A stretch of DNA of 46,404 bases from Chloroflexota bacterium. Lineage in GTDB: Bacteria; Chloroflexota; Dehalococcoidia; Lucifugimonadales; Lucifugimonadaceae. Positions 26,119 through 34,979 of this stretch are shown piece after piece. The stretch's first letter is position 1. The number at the start of each line of letters is the position of its first letter. The notes under the pieces were generated by a model. That model was given only the letters and a program-made list of their open reading frames with translations. It made no database searches and was not told the origin of the DNA. Both the position numbers and the translations under genes were made by a program. Location: contig VXSB01000057.1 in NCBI GenBank assembly GCA_009838175.1, positions 1 through 46,404 on the forward strand. Direction: 5' to 3'.

Positions 26119-26132
26119 TGTGCATCTTTGGT

Positions 26133-27383
26133 CTAGAACTCGGGTAGGAAGCTATGAACTCCACTTGTAGGGAACATGGTATCAATCTGAGCTACAGTGC
26201 CGGATTTGTGTTCGGTTACACGCCCTGCGCGTTGCAGGTCGGCAAGATAGTGGGCACCCATGTAGATGGCGCCCAAGGACGCGACTGGAAGCGTAACGTC
26301 TGGGTCCTGTCCTGTTTCCTCACATGTCGCCATGCCGTGAGAGTCGACACGCAACTCGTAATTCCCCTGCGTCCATGGGCAGAACTCGTCTATGAGTCGG
26401 ATGACGACTTGACCAGCGGCTGAGTACTTGCGTCCGGTCAAAGCCTTGATCGGATCGAGAATTCGAACCCATAGAGAGTCGTAGGGTTCAAACGAAAATT
26501 TACGCGGATCGGCGAGAAGCCAAAGCAGATTGGACTTCTTAGGGTGATGATGAATGACTTCACCTGCCAAGTCGATGTCCAGTAAGAACCGCCACAACGC
26601 CGCATCCGCGGCGGTAGTGGCCGCGATCAGCTCGATTACCCGTACTGCGTTGTACGAGTGCATCGCTTCCATCTTGTGTTCGATCCGGTACGCCGCATAC
26701 CCGAGTGCTTCGTCTCCTTCGCGGTACACAACGCAGAACGCCCTACGTCTGCCAAAGCCTGGAATCCGCCGCCGGTCGTAAATCCAGTCCCAATCCGCTT
26801 TCGTCCGGAGCATCATACCGACGGTCTTTTCGGCGGTTCTGTTCCACACGACGGGTGCGACTTTCTCCATCGTCGCAACATCGGCGAAGCGGATTTCGCC
26901 GGTAACCTTGGGCATCGCGCGGAATCTTCCGTGTCGAACGTCTAGCTTGGAGAGAATTGTTTCGCCCGATATACCGAATCCAAAACGACCGTAGATGTTG
27001 CTTTCGCTTGCCCAAAGCCCGGCGATCGGATAGCCAGCGTCGCGTCCGTCGATCAACAGCCTCCGCATCATTTCTCGCAGGATGCCGCGGCGCGTATGCG
27101 TCGGCGCGACCGTGACACCAGTTACGCCAAAGAAATCAGATTTCCCGCCCGGTACCGTCAATTCGTACGGTTCCCACAGAGTCGTGCCGACGATGTCATC
27201 GCCATCGAACGCACAGACCGTATGATTCATTGGGTCATCGATTTTGCGGTATTCCAACTCGCCTTCTTGCGGCAGGAAATGACCACTGAAGCCCTTCATC
27301 TCAGCGACCGAAAACCGCAACCGCTCATGTTCGCGTGCCGGTCGAAACTCGATGCCAGTTAGTCTGTCGGTTTGAGGATTCAA
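26133..27383 (-). CDS. Eis-like GNAT N-acetyltransferase, copy B
   Basis: This 416-residue protein has the three-part layout of Eis proteins: an N-terminal GNAT domain, a second GNAT-like domain and a C-terminal sterol-carrier-like domain. The acetyl-CoA loop reads APTHTRRGILREMMRRL, and SESNIYGRFGFG holds the Tyr used as general acid. The chain ends in Phe (SFLPEF), as Eis does, where the terminal carboxylate serves as base. Eis enzymes acetylate several amines on aminoglycosides and protein lysines; the natural substrate here is unknown. It starts at TTG 27383 without a strong ribosome site. It is a paralogue of the adjacent copy A. Confidence 0.88.
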   Translation of the reverse strand: MNPQTDRLTGIEFRPAREHERLRFSVAEMKGFSGHFLPQEGELEYRKIDDPMNHTVCAFDGDDIVGTTLWEPYELTVPGGKSDFFGVTGVTVAPTHTRRGILREMMRRLLIDGRDAGYPIAGLWASESNIYGRFGFGISGETILSKLDVRHGRFRAMPKVTGEIRFADVATMEKVAPVVWNRTAEKTVGMMLRTKADWDWIYDRRRIPGFGRRRAFCVVYREGDEALGYAAYRIEHKMEAMHSYNAVRVIELIAATTAADAALWRFLLDIDLAGEVIHHHPKKSNLLWLLADPRKFSFEPYDSLWVRILDPIKALTGRKYSAAGQVVIRLIDEFCPWTQGNYELRVDSHGMATCEETGQDPDVTLPVASLGAIYMGAHYLADLQRAGRVTEHKSGTVAQIDTMFPTSGVHSFLPEF

Positions 27384-27414
27384 GGTTTGGGATTCTCTAC
27401 GCCAAGATCAAGGA

Positions 27415-28620
27415 TTAAAAGTGATACGGATTCCAACCTGCGGGCGAGGTACGGAAGATGGCATCTGCGCGCAACGCGGCATCGGGAGTCCGAGCCGACA
27501 CATCGGCGAGGCCGATGTCGGCCAGCATCGAGCATTCGACCGCGCCAGCATAAATAGCGGCAAGTTCAGCCTCGTTCATCACCAGATCGGGAGCCGCGTT
27601 AGTGTCTCGGCAAGTCGCACCATCGGTGCCAAACTCGACCGCGAGGTTCCTCGGCTCTTTAGTTTCAGTGTCGATGATCTTTAGAGTTAGCGAATCCGCG
27701 ACGGGGTAAGTGCGTCGCTCAAGCATTGCTGGTATGTTGAGGAACTTCATCCAGATCGCATCAGTGAGCGTGCGTCGCAGCCGGCGTGGTTCACCGAGCA
27801 TCCAAATGAGTGGGTCGTCGACTGGGCGTGCATAAGCTATTACTTCGTGGATCAGCTCTTGGTCGAGTAAGAAACGCCACAATGCAGCGTGGGCGGCATC
27901 AGTGGCGGCAACGGCTTCTACTACATACATAGTGCCCCTGAACTCGTCGTGCGGATCGAATTGCATGGTGTACCGGGCGTACGCCAACGCGTCGTTGCCT
28001 TCTTTGTAGATGACGAAGAACTCGTCCTTGGTTTCGACCGGGTGGATTTCGTAGAGCCAGCGTTTCGCGGTTCGGGTGATCATTCCGGTACGGTGCAGGC
28101 GCGTTCGTTCGTACGCTTCAGTCATCAGTGGGATAGCTTCGTCGCGTTCAACTTTTACGTAGTGCCCGGACCATTCTGGCGCATATTCGTAACTAGTGTG
28201 GCGCAGGTCGATGTGCCAGTTGTGGACAGGCATCGTGTTTCCGTAGCCGTAACGCCCGTAAAGGAGGCTTTGACTGGCCCACAGAATCGAAGCAACGTCC
28301 CCGCGCTCGCGAGCATCGTCGTGGATGCGCTTCATGATGTTGCGCTGGACACCGCGGCGGCGATGCGTCGGAGCAGTGGTGATGTAAGCAACGCCGGCGA
28401 CAGGCACCTGAGCTCCGCCGGGCAAGGTCATATCGAATGAGTCTGCGCCTCCGGAACCCGCCATTGTGTTGCCATCCATGCACACGAGCAACCGGTCGAT
28501 CTCGACACGGTGAGCGCGCATAAACGCAGTGCTTTCAGGGTTCGTGTGGTCGCCGAGACTGCCCCTAACGGCGATGCGCCACTGGAAGAATTCTTCGTCT
28601 CTAACTTGACGTATTTCCAT
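27415..28620 (-). CDS. Eis-like GNAT N-acetyltransferase, copy A
   Basis: This is a second Eis-type protein of 401 residues, heading the minus-strand run. It has TAPTHRRRGVQRNIMKRI for acetyl-CoA, ASQSLLYGRYGYG with the proposed catalytic Tyr, a C-terminal SCP2-like domain, and a terminal Phe (GWNPYHF). The open frame reaches 28710, but family sequence starts at MEIRQVRDEEF (ATG 28620). The longer start would also overlap the divergent birA gene. It differs enough from copy B to indicate an old duplication. Similar function is expected. Confidence 0.9.
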   Translation of the reverse strand: MEIRQVRDEEFFQWRIAVRGSLGDHTNPESTAFMRAHRVEIDRLLVCMDGNTMAGSGGADSFDMTLPGGAQVPVAGVAYITTAPTHRRRGVQRNIMKRIHDDARERGDVASILWASQSLLYGRYGYGNTMPVHNWHIDLRHTSYEYAPEWSGHYVKVERDEAIPLMTEAYERTRLHRTGMITRTAKRWLYEIHPVETKDEFFVIYKEGNDALAYARYTMQFDPHDEFRGTMYVVEAVAATDAAHAALWRFLLDQELIHEVIAYARPVDDPLIWMLGEPRRLRRTLTDAIWMKFLNIPAMLERRTYPVADSLTLKIIDTETKEPRNLAVEFGTDGATCRDTNAAPDLVMNEAELAAIYAGAVECSMLADIGLADVSARTPDAALRADAIFRTSPAGWNPYHF

Positions 28621-28703
28621 AGTGAAACAGTAGGTTGGTTCGAATGGAGAAGAATGAGGCCGATAGGCCTCTAAAACAACAATACAATCGCGTCTGAACT
28701 CAA

Positions 28704-29537
28704 ATGCCAAGTAACAAGAAAGAGAAGTCGAGTTTCATCGGACTGGAATCCAAGTTCCACGAAAGTATCGGGACGAGGATCGTGCACCTGCGCCGAACAT
28801 CTTCGACGATGGACGATGCGCGCGAGTTGGTGAAATGTGCCGAGATTGCCGATGAGTTGCATGGAACGCTGATTATCGCCGATGAACAGACGAGAGGGCG
28901 TGGGCGTTTCGACAGGACATGGGACTCTGAGCCCAGCGAAGATATCCTGACTTCGATCATTGTCTGCCCTAGGCCGTCGATCTCCGGTCAGTTGACCATA
29001 ATCGCTTCACTAGGTGCTGCCTTGGCGGTAGAAACTTTCACCGGATCGACTGTCCAAATCAAATGGCCGAATGATGTGTTGGTTAATGGCAAAAAGATCT
29101 GTGGCGTCATCGCTGAGGGGTCCATGTTGGCGGACGCGTTCGTGGGGATATTGGGTATCGGGTTGAATGTGAATATGAGGAACGCCGCGGATGACGGCAG
29201 GGACTATCAAGCGACCAGTATTCGCGAACTTGCGGGATCACTTGGAGCGATTGATCGCGTCGCGGTCTTAAGCGTTTTGCTTGAAAAACTCAACGAGGTT
29301 TACGATGCTGTCGACAGGGGCGAATCAATCATGCCGGAATGGCGCGGGAGATTGAAGATGCTGGGATCAGAGATCTCGGTGTCGATGGGGACGAAAAATA
29401 GTGTCGGCGACGTGGTCTCTGGCGTCGCGGAAGACGTTGACGAGTTTGGTCGACTATTGATCCGCGAATCGAACGGGACGCTGAGAGCGGTTGCGAGCGG
29501 CGAAGTGACGACGAGAGTCAACAGGGGCGATGGTTAG
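28704..29537 (+). CDS. birA: Biotin--[acetyl-CoA-carboxylase] ligase
   Basis: This 277-residue biotin protein ligase activates biotin to biotinyl-AMP and attaches it to the carrier lysine of biotin-dependent carboxylases. The biotin/ATP loop reads TRGRGRFDRTWDS (residues about 72-84), followed by IKWPNDVLVNGKKICGVIAE with the catalytic Lys region, and GIGLNVN. A C-terminal SH3-like cap follows. The N-terminus is too short for the DNA-binding helix-turn-helix, so this is the ligase-only (class I) form and should not act as a repressor. Divergent from the Eis run with an 83-base gap. Confidence 0.94.
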   Translation: MPSNKKEKSSFIGLESKFHESIGTRIVHLRRTSSTMDDARELVKCAEIADELHGTLIIADEQTRGRGRFDRTWDSEPSEDILTSIIVCPRPSISGQLTIIASLGAALAVETFTGSTVQIKWPNDVLVNGKKICGVIAEGSMLADAFVGILGIGLNVNMRNAADDGRDYQATSIRELAGSLGAIDRVAVLSVLLEKLNEVYDAVDRGESIMPEWRGRLKMLGSEISVSMGTKNSVGDVVSGVAEDVDEFGRLLIRESNGTLRAVASGEVTTRVNRGDG

Positions 29538-29680
29538 TCGGAGGATTGCAGTTCGGGCCATACCGCACTCGTCGGAAGATTCGAATTGCTAAAGAGACTA
29601 AATCGCGCGACAAAATCGTAGAGATTGATGCTGATTCGTCGAAATTCCCGCGGGTTTTGGGCAGTTGAAACCTTCGTGGT

Positions 29681-30394
29681 TTATTCGGGATCAGGTCCCC
29701 AACCTTGCATCAAATCAGGGCGCCGAGCTATAGTGCGTTCAGCAGCGATTCTCTTGCGATAACGTTCGACTTCGTGGCGGTTGCCGTTCAGGAGCACCTC
29801 AGGTACTCTACGCCCTCGGAATACCGCAGGACGCGTATAGACGGGCCCTTCCAACATTCCACCGATCTGATTCGAAAACGATTCTTCTTCCGCTGATTCC
29901 GAATCGCCCAACACTCCAGGGACCAGTCGCGCGACCGCGTCGATGATAGCCATCGCTGGAATCTCGCCTCCGGTCATTACGAAATCGCCGACACTGACTT
30001 CGATGTCGATGCACTCTTCGATGAAGCGCTCGTCGACACCCTCGTAGTGTCCACAGACCAGTGTCAAGGCATCGATCTGCGAGAGGTTTTCTGCCAGTTG
30101 ATGTGTCATCGGACTACCTTGCGGCGACATTAATATCGTCGTCGGTAGTGTGTCTGGCGGATATTCGCGGTTGATGGAATCGACAGCCTCTGCGAGGGGA
30201 ACTGGCATCATCACCATCCCGGGACCACCTCCGTACGGCGGAGCATCGACTGAGCGATGCTTGTCCGCGGCGAAGTCGCGCGGGTTGACAAAGTCGAATT
30301 CGATGGCGTCGTTTGCGATTGCCCGTCCGATGATGCTTGATGTCAGCGGACCTTCAAACATCTCGGGGAAGAGTGTCACTACGTGAAATTTCAC
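29681..30394 (-). CDS. trmD: tRNA (guanine37-N1)-methyltransferase
   Basis: TrmD methylates G37 next to the anticodon to prevent frameshifting. The 237-residue protein has the SPOUT features FHVVTLFPEMFEGPLTSSIIG, DAPPYGGGPGMVM, the SAM knot segments LVCGHYEGVDERF and VSVGDFVMTGGE, and a C-terminal YTRPAVFRGRRVPEVLLNGNH-like stretch. It starts at GTG 30394, 18 bases after the mog/moaB gene. In many bacteria trmD sits with rimM and rplS. Here rplS is 13 kb away, and the partner is a molybdopterin gene. Confidence 0.96.
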   Translation of the reverse strand: MKFHVVTLFPEMFEGPLTSSIIGRAIANDAIEFDFVNPRDFAADKHRSVDAPPYGGGPGMVMMPVPLAEAVDSINREYPPDTLPTTILMSPQGSPMTHQLAENLSQIDALTLVCGHYEGVDERFIEECIDIEVSVGDFVMTGGEIPAMAIIDAVARLVPGVLGDSESAEEESFSNQIGGMLEGPVYTRPAVFRGRRVPEVLLNGNRHEVERYRKRIAAERTIARRPDLMQGWGPDPE

Positions 30395-30412
30395 GGCGGT
30401 TCAGCGTACAGG

Positions 30413-30934
30413 TTAGTGGGAATGGGTGTCTGAGCGGATCGGATGATCACCGCGGTGAGTGTCGCTCATGATTTCGACCGCGTGCGGCAGTACGGGAAGC
30501 ACGATGTCGAGGGTTTCGACCGCACCTTTAGGGCTGCCTGGAAGGTTTACGATCAACGTTCGGTTCGCGACCCCGACAACAGCGCGTGACAGCATGGCCA
30601 TACTCGTAATCTGCAAAGATGCCGCGCGCATCGCCTCTGCCATGCCCGGAACTTGGTAGTCGATTACGGATAAAGTGGCTTCAGGAATGACGTCTCGCGG
30701 GCCGAGTCCCGTTCCACCAGTAGTCAAGATCAGCTCGACATCCAAATCCTCGGACCATTCTCGAAGTTGCCTCGTCAAACTGTCGAGGTCGTCAGGCAGT
30801 AAAGACCTTTGGGCGAGCACATGCCCTTTGCTGTTCATCGTCGATACGACAGCGTCGCCACCTATATCTCGACGTTCGCCAGCGTGACCGGAATCGCTGC
30901 TGGTCAGGACCGCGTAACTTATGCCTCTAGTCAT
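30413..30934 (-). CDS. Molybdopterin adenylyltransferase family protein (MogA/MoaB)
   Basis: This 173-residue protein acts in molybdenum-cofactor synthesis: it adenylylates molybdopterin before metal insertion. It shows the MogA/MoaB fold pattern: AVLTSSDSGHAGERRDIGG, the TTGGTGLGPRDVIPEAT loop (about 91-107), and LIVNLPGSPKGAVETLD. MogA and MoaB cannot be told apart from this alone. A His-containing tail (SDTHRGDHPIRSDTHSH) is unusual but short. It is encoded upstream of trmD on the same strand. Confidence 0.92.
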   Translation of the reverse strand: MTRGISYAVLTSSDSGHAGERRDIGGDAVVSTMNSKGHVLAQRSLLPDDLDSLTRQLREWSEDLDVELILTTGGTGLGPRDVIPEATLSVIDYQVPGMAEAMRAASLQITSMAMLSRAVVGVANRTLIVNLPGSPKGAVETLDIVLPVLPHAVEIMSDTHRGDHPIRSDTHSH

Positions 30935-31170
30935 GGATTACTGTGATGTTTGATCTGCGCTTTACACACGATGATATTGCGACGTAAACGCGGCCACGCG
31001 TGTGGAATCACCTAAAACCCGAATCCTAGAATCTCGAAGGAAGACAACATCCCAATCAATTTGCGCGCTCCAAATCGTGGTGCGGGATTGGGTGCTGAGA
31101 TCGAATCTGGGCTGCTTTTTGTAATCAATCTTGATGCAGCCGACTAGTTGTACATCGCTAATTGGCCTCG

Positions 31171-32130
31171 ATGGAAATGAGCGGGAACGGATCAGGAAGC
31201 CCTCCGGAGTTCCATGAACCCGTGATGCTATCCGAGGTTTTGGACGCCTTGCAAGTAATTCCTGGTGGACGTTATATCGACGCGACATTGGGCGAAGGGG
31301 GACACGCCAGAGCGATATTGCGTGCAGCATCGCCGGGCGGGCAGTTGATCGGAATCGATGCCGACCCAGAAGCGGTGGTTTCGGCCGAAAAACGTCTCGA
31401 AGAATTCGGCTCATTGGTGCGGATCGTGAACGAAAACTTCACAGAGATGCAAGCGATTGCAACGCGTTACGAGTTCGCCCCAGTTCACGGAGTGTTGATG
31501 GACCTCGGAGTGTCATCGCTGCAGTTGGATCGCGAGTCGCGCGGTTTTTCGTTCCGCCGTTCCGATCCACTCGACATGAGGTTTTCAAATGATGGTGGTC
31601 TGGATGCCAACAAGATCGTAAATCAGTACTCGGAGCGGGAACTCGGGGACATCATCTATCGCTACGGTGACGAACGCGCATCGCGTCGCATCGCGTCGGC
31701 GATCGTTGAGAACCGACCGGTTAAGAATGCTTTGCAACTGGCGGACATCATCTCGTCGGTCAAGCGGCGCGGTCGCCGAGGAATCCACTCGGCCACTCAG
31801 ACATTTCAAGCACTGAGGATCGCAGTCAACGATGAGATGGTTGCGCTGGAGGCGGGTTTGGAACAGGCTGTAAATGTAACGGGAACTGGTGGAAGGATAG
31901 TGGTGATTTCGTACCATTCACTAGAAGACCGAATAGTAAAGAACTTCTTTCGTAACGCGGCATCGGACTGTATCTGCGATTCCGAGGGGTGGCAATCGCC
32001 CTTCTGCACCTGCAACCATACTCCGACGCTTAAGCCAGTGATAAGAGGAGCGCTGACACCGACGGCATCGGAGGTTAATGCCAACCCCCGCAGCCGTAGC
32101 GCCAAACTTAGAGTAGCAAGCCGCATCTGA
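31171..32130 (+). CDS. rsmH: 16S rRNA (cytosine1402-N4)-methyltransferase
   Basis: RsmH (MraW) methylates C1402 in the ribosomal decoding centre and is the usual first or second gene of the division/cell-wall cluster. The protein has FHEPVMLSEVLDAL and the SAM loop DATLGEGGHARAIL. GIDADPEAV, DLGVSSLQLD and VISYHSLEDRIVKNFF follow in order, and a Cys-rich insert (CICDSEGWQSPFCTC) is typical. TTG 31162, ATG 31171 and ATG 31177 are all possible; none has a strong ribosome site, and 31171 is chosen as the longest ATG. No mraZ precedes it, and ftsA follows directly, without ftsL, pbp or mur genes. Confidence 0.95.
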   Translation: MEMSGNGSGSPPEFHEPVMLSEVLDALQVIPGGRYIDATLGEGGHARAILRAASPGGQLIGIDADPEAVVSAEKRLEEFGSLVRIVNENFTEMQAIATRYEFAPVHGVLMDLGVSSLQLDRESRGFSFRRSDPLDMRFSNDGGLDANKIVNQYSERELGDIIYRYGDERASRRIASAIVENRPVKNALQLADIISSVKRRGRRGIHSATQTFQALRIAVNDEMVALEAGLEQAVNVTGTGGRIVVISYHSLEDRIVKNFFRNAASDCICDSEGWQSPFCTCNHTPTLKPVIRGALTPTASEVNANPRSRSAKLRVASRI

Positions 32131-32178
32131 AAAGGAATACGTGGCAAGGATTCATAAATCGAAGGAGCATCGACCCAG

Positions 32179-33486
32179 ATGTACAACGAAGATATTCGAC
32201 TAGCAATCGACGTCGGCAGCAGCAAGGTCTGTAGCGTAGTTATCCGCCGGGACAACTACAACGAACCGGAAATCTTAGCGATCGACGTTTTGCCGAGTGA
32301 ATCGATACACGACGGCGATGTCATGAATCGGAGCGAGGCGACCGCGGCGGTGCGAACGTCGGTGGAAGAGGTGTCGAATCAGTGCTCCCTGAAATTCAAC
32401 AAAGCGTACGTGGGCTTTGGTGGGAAACACGTCGATTCCTATTCGGGGTGGGGCCGAGTCAGTGGTTTCGATTTCGCAACCGGAGTCATCGAAGAGGATA
32501 TTGTCCAAGCAGTCCGTTTGGCTGCCAACGAACGGATCGAGGCAACGGACCATCTTCTATACGCAACGCCAACGGCTTATCGCGTCGATGACGGGACCGA
32601 GTTCCGTAAGCCGCCGGTGGGCATGCATCCGGAGAGCTTGGAAGTCGAAGCATTGTTGGTTGTCTCAGACATGGAGCATTACCGTACCGTGTTCGACGCG
32701 GTTGAAAATGCGGGTGTGACCCCGATTCACGGTGGTTCGACACTAGTGGCTGAATCCGAGTACTTATTGAGCGCGTACGAGCGCGACGCAGGCGTGGTAC
32801 TGATCGATATCGGAGGCAGCGACACTGAGATCGCGATTTACAACCACGGCAGGGCCGCGGTGTTCAGCTCTTTGCCGATCGGCGGATTTCATTTCACCAA
32901 CGACATCGCGTACGCATATGAGCTACCGTTCGAGAACGCAGAGGCGGTGAAGCTTGCCGCCGGAACGCTCGTTGGCGACACGATCGGTTTCGATGATGAG
33001 ATCGACCCGACGGCGCTTACAGGTTCGGAACGGGTAATCGATGTTGAACGATCACTTACGCGAGTGTCAGTCTCCAACTTGCTCAAGGAGCGAGCCGCCG
33101 AGACGATGACGATGTACAAGTCGCGAATATCGCAAGTCCCGAATCTTCCCGACACCGACTTTCTCACCGTGGTGTTCACCGGTGGTGGAGCCAAATTGAC
33201 GGGACTCACGACGTTCGCGAAGGTCACCATGGGGTTGCGGGGCCGCGTCGAAGTTCGCAAACCGATGGGCATCAAGAGTCTGCCTGATGATGTCAGTGAT
33301 CCGTCGATGTCAGGTGCCATTTGTATGGGCCTGCGGGCTTTGGACCGCATCGACCGCGACAACCATGTCGAACGCAAGCCGATAACGATACTGCACACTG
33401 CTTCAGAAGATGGTGAAGAACCTGCGCGGGATGATCGCGAACCGGCTGGCGTTGGTGCCAAGATACGCTCTCTGCTCGGTCGGTAG
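32179..33486 (+). CDS. ftsA: Cell division protein FtsA
   Basis: FtsA is the actin-like ATPase that ties FtsZ filaments to the membrane. The 435-residue protein has the phosphate-1 loop LAIDVGSSKVCSVVI, the SHS2-like insert (residues about 80-160), phosphate-2 loop VVLIDIGGSDTEIAIY, and the adenosine motif VVFTGGGAKLTGL. An amphipathic membrane-targeting end (VGAKIRSLLGR) follows an acidic linker. AAGGAG stands about 11 bases before ATG 32179. It sits between rsmH and the second ftsZ, with 163 bases to the latter. Confidence 0.95.
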   Translation: MYNEDIRLAIDVGSSKVCSVVIRRDNYNEPEILAIDVLPSESIHDGDVMNRSEATAAVRTSVEEVSNQCSLKFNKAYVGFGGKHVDSYSGWGRVSGFDFATGVIEEDIVQAVRLAANERIEATDHLLYATPTAYRVDDGTEFRKPPVGMHPESLEVEALLVVSDMEHYRTVFDAVENAGVTPIHGGSTLVAESEYLLSAYERDAGVVLIDIGGSDTEIAIYNHGRAAVFSSLPIGGFHFTNDIAYAYELPFENAEAVKLAAGTLVGDTIGFDDEIDPTALTGSERVIDVERSLTRVSVSNLLKERAAETMTMYKSRISQVPNLPDTDFLTVVFTGGGAKLTGLTTFAKVTMGLRGRVEVRKPMGIKSLPDDVSDPSMSGAICMGLRALDRIDRDNHVERKPITILHTASEDGEEPARDDREPAGVGAKIRSLLGR

Positions 33487-33561
33487 ACATCCGCGATAAG
33501 CGCGGCCCAGCGGTTGGGGCTTGACGTGTGTCCGTGGGTGTGACGGATCAACTACACAACC

Positions 33562-33608
33562 TTCAGCGGCCGCTATGAAGTGTAAAGTTAAGTTCAGCGG
33601 CTACGAAG
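33562..33608. promoter_or_regulatory. Paired direct repeats upstream of the second ftsZ
   Basis: TTCAGCGGC occurs at 33562-33570 and 33593-33601, each followed by a TATGAAG/TACGAAG-like sequence, with a 31-base period (three helical turns). The first copy is also part of an imperfect palindrome with an AGCGGCCGCT core. Such phasing suggests protein binding, but no known regulator site matches. Confidence 0.3.
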
Positions 33609-33649
33609 CGCGTGTCGCAAGGCTACTGGCACGTAGGCTTTTTGGGTGA

Positions 33650-34789
33650 TTGCTCGCGTGTCGAAGGGCGCATCAGTTCAAGTTGACAACCTCGCTATCA
33701 ACGTCAATCAGGCGCAGGCGCAATCCGTCGGTCAACATCAAGGTTGTAGGCGTCGGCGGCGGTGGTTCGAACGCGCTCACACGCATGTACCGAAGTCGGA
33801 TACCGAGCGTCGAGTACATCGCAGCGAACACTGACGCCCAAGCATTGGCACATACCGAAGCGTCGATACGGTTGCGTGTTGGCGATCGTATCGCCGGTGG
33901 CCTCGGCGTTGGCGGGAATCCACAGATCGGACGGGAATGTTTCTTGGATAGCCGCGAGGAGATTCGCGAGGTCTTGAGTGGTGCCGATCTGGTTTTCATA
34001 GCTGCTGGGATGGGTGGCGGAACCGGCACTGGTGGTGCTCCGGTCGTGGCGAACATCGCTAAGCGCGAACTTGGATGCTTGACGATCGGTGTGATCACTA
34101 AGCCGTTTCCGTTCGAGGGGTATCAGCGAGACCAACAAGCCGCCGAGGGCTTGAAACGCCTAGCCGAAGAAGTCGATACGATGATCGTCATCCCCAACGA
34201 ACGGTTGCTTCTCGTATCGGCTCCTGACACCTCGGTCGAGGTAGCCTTTCGGATGGCGGACGAAGTTCTGCGTCAGGGCATCCAGTCGATCACCGAGTTG
34301 CTGTTGCTTCCCGGCGAGATCAACTTAGATTTCGCGGACCTAAGGACGGTGATGCGCGACGCTGGCCCGGCGTGGATGGCGATCGGTAAGGGAAACGGAA
34401 TTGATCGCACGGATGCCGCAATAACGTCAGTTCTTAGTTCACCGTTGCTCGAAGTCAAGATCGACGGCGCGACAGGAGTACTGCTGAACATCACTAGCGG
34501 ACCTGATTTGATGATGGCGGAAGTTCGAAAGATCTCTGAAACCGTGAAACAACAGGTCCATCCTGACGCGGAGATCATTTTTGGCACGACCCAGGACCTC
34601 CGGATGGAGAACGAACTGAAAATCACGATCATTGCGACTGGGTTTGAAGATATTTCGGATGTTGACGCGTACGGTGAAGAACGGGCGCAAAAAGCCCAAG
34701 AGGCACTTGAAACCGGTAGCGATTTGAATATACCGCCTTCACACAGGTCGATAGAACGCGAGTATCAGCGCTTCCTTAGAGGCCGGTAA
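33650..34789 (+). CDS. ftsZ: FtsZ cell-division GTPase, second paralogue
   Basis: This FtsZ homologue is encoded after ftsA in the standard place. The GTPase core is complete: [36 protein letters not shown], and the T7 loop NLDFADLR. The C-terminus, NIPPSHRSIEREYQRFLRGR, deviates from the usual conserved tail peptide. The N-terminus is unclear. In the called frame it is basic and unlike the family (TTG 33650 or TTG 33683, neither with a good ribosome site). The frame one base behind, from GTG 33646, reads a more protein-like MIARVSKGASVQVDNLAI and runs to about 33720. This leaves a possible frameshift or sequence error. From residue 29 on, the identification is secure. Confidence 0.9.
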   Translation: MLACRRAHQFKLTTSLSTSIRRRRNPSVNIKVVGVGGGGSNALTRMYRSRIPSVEYIAANTDAQALAHTEASIRLRVGDRIAGGLGVGGNPQIGRECFLDSREEIREVLSGADLVFIAAGMGGGTGTGGAPVVANIAKRELGCLTIGVITKPFPFEGYQRDQQAAEGLKRLAEEVDTMIVIPNERLLLVSAPDTSVEVAFRMADEVLRQGIQSITELLLLPGEINLDFADLRTVMRDAGPAWMAIGKGNGIDRTDAAITSVLSSPLLEVKIDGATGVLLNITSGPDLMMAEVRKISETVKQQVHPDAEIIFGTTQDLRMENELKITIIATGFEDISDVDAYGEERAQKAQEALETGSDLNIPPSHRSIEREYQRFLRGR

Positions 34790-34979
34790 TATCGCGCGAT
34801 AAGTTTTACGATTCGCGTAATCCGATCCTGTTTCTGTGATTGGAATCGTAGTTGGCGCTCGGACCAGGGGTTCGAATCATTCTTGATGATCGAACGCGTG
34901 AATATCGCAATTCCCTGTAAATTGGAGACAAAATTCTGGGCGCGTGATGCCGGACATGTAGTATATTTTTTTGCTACGA

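Noticed and set aside
34862-34885. GGGGTTCGAATC, a second tRNA-like motif
   Set aside because: The 3' half of the T-stem does not pair and no cloverleaf can be built.
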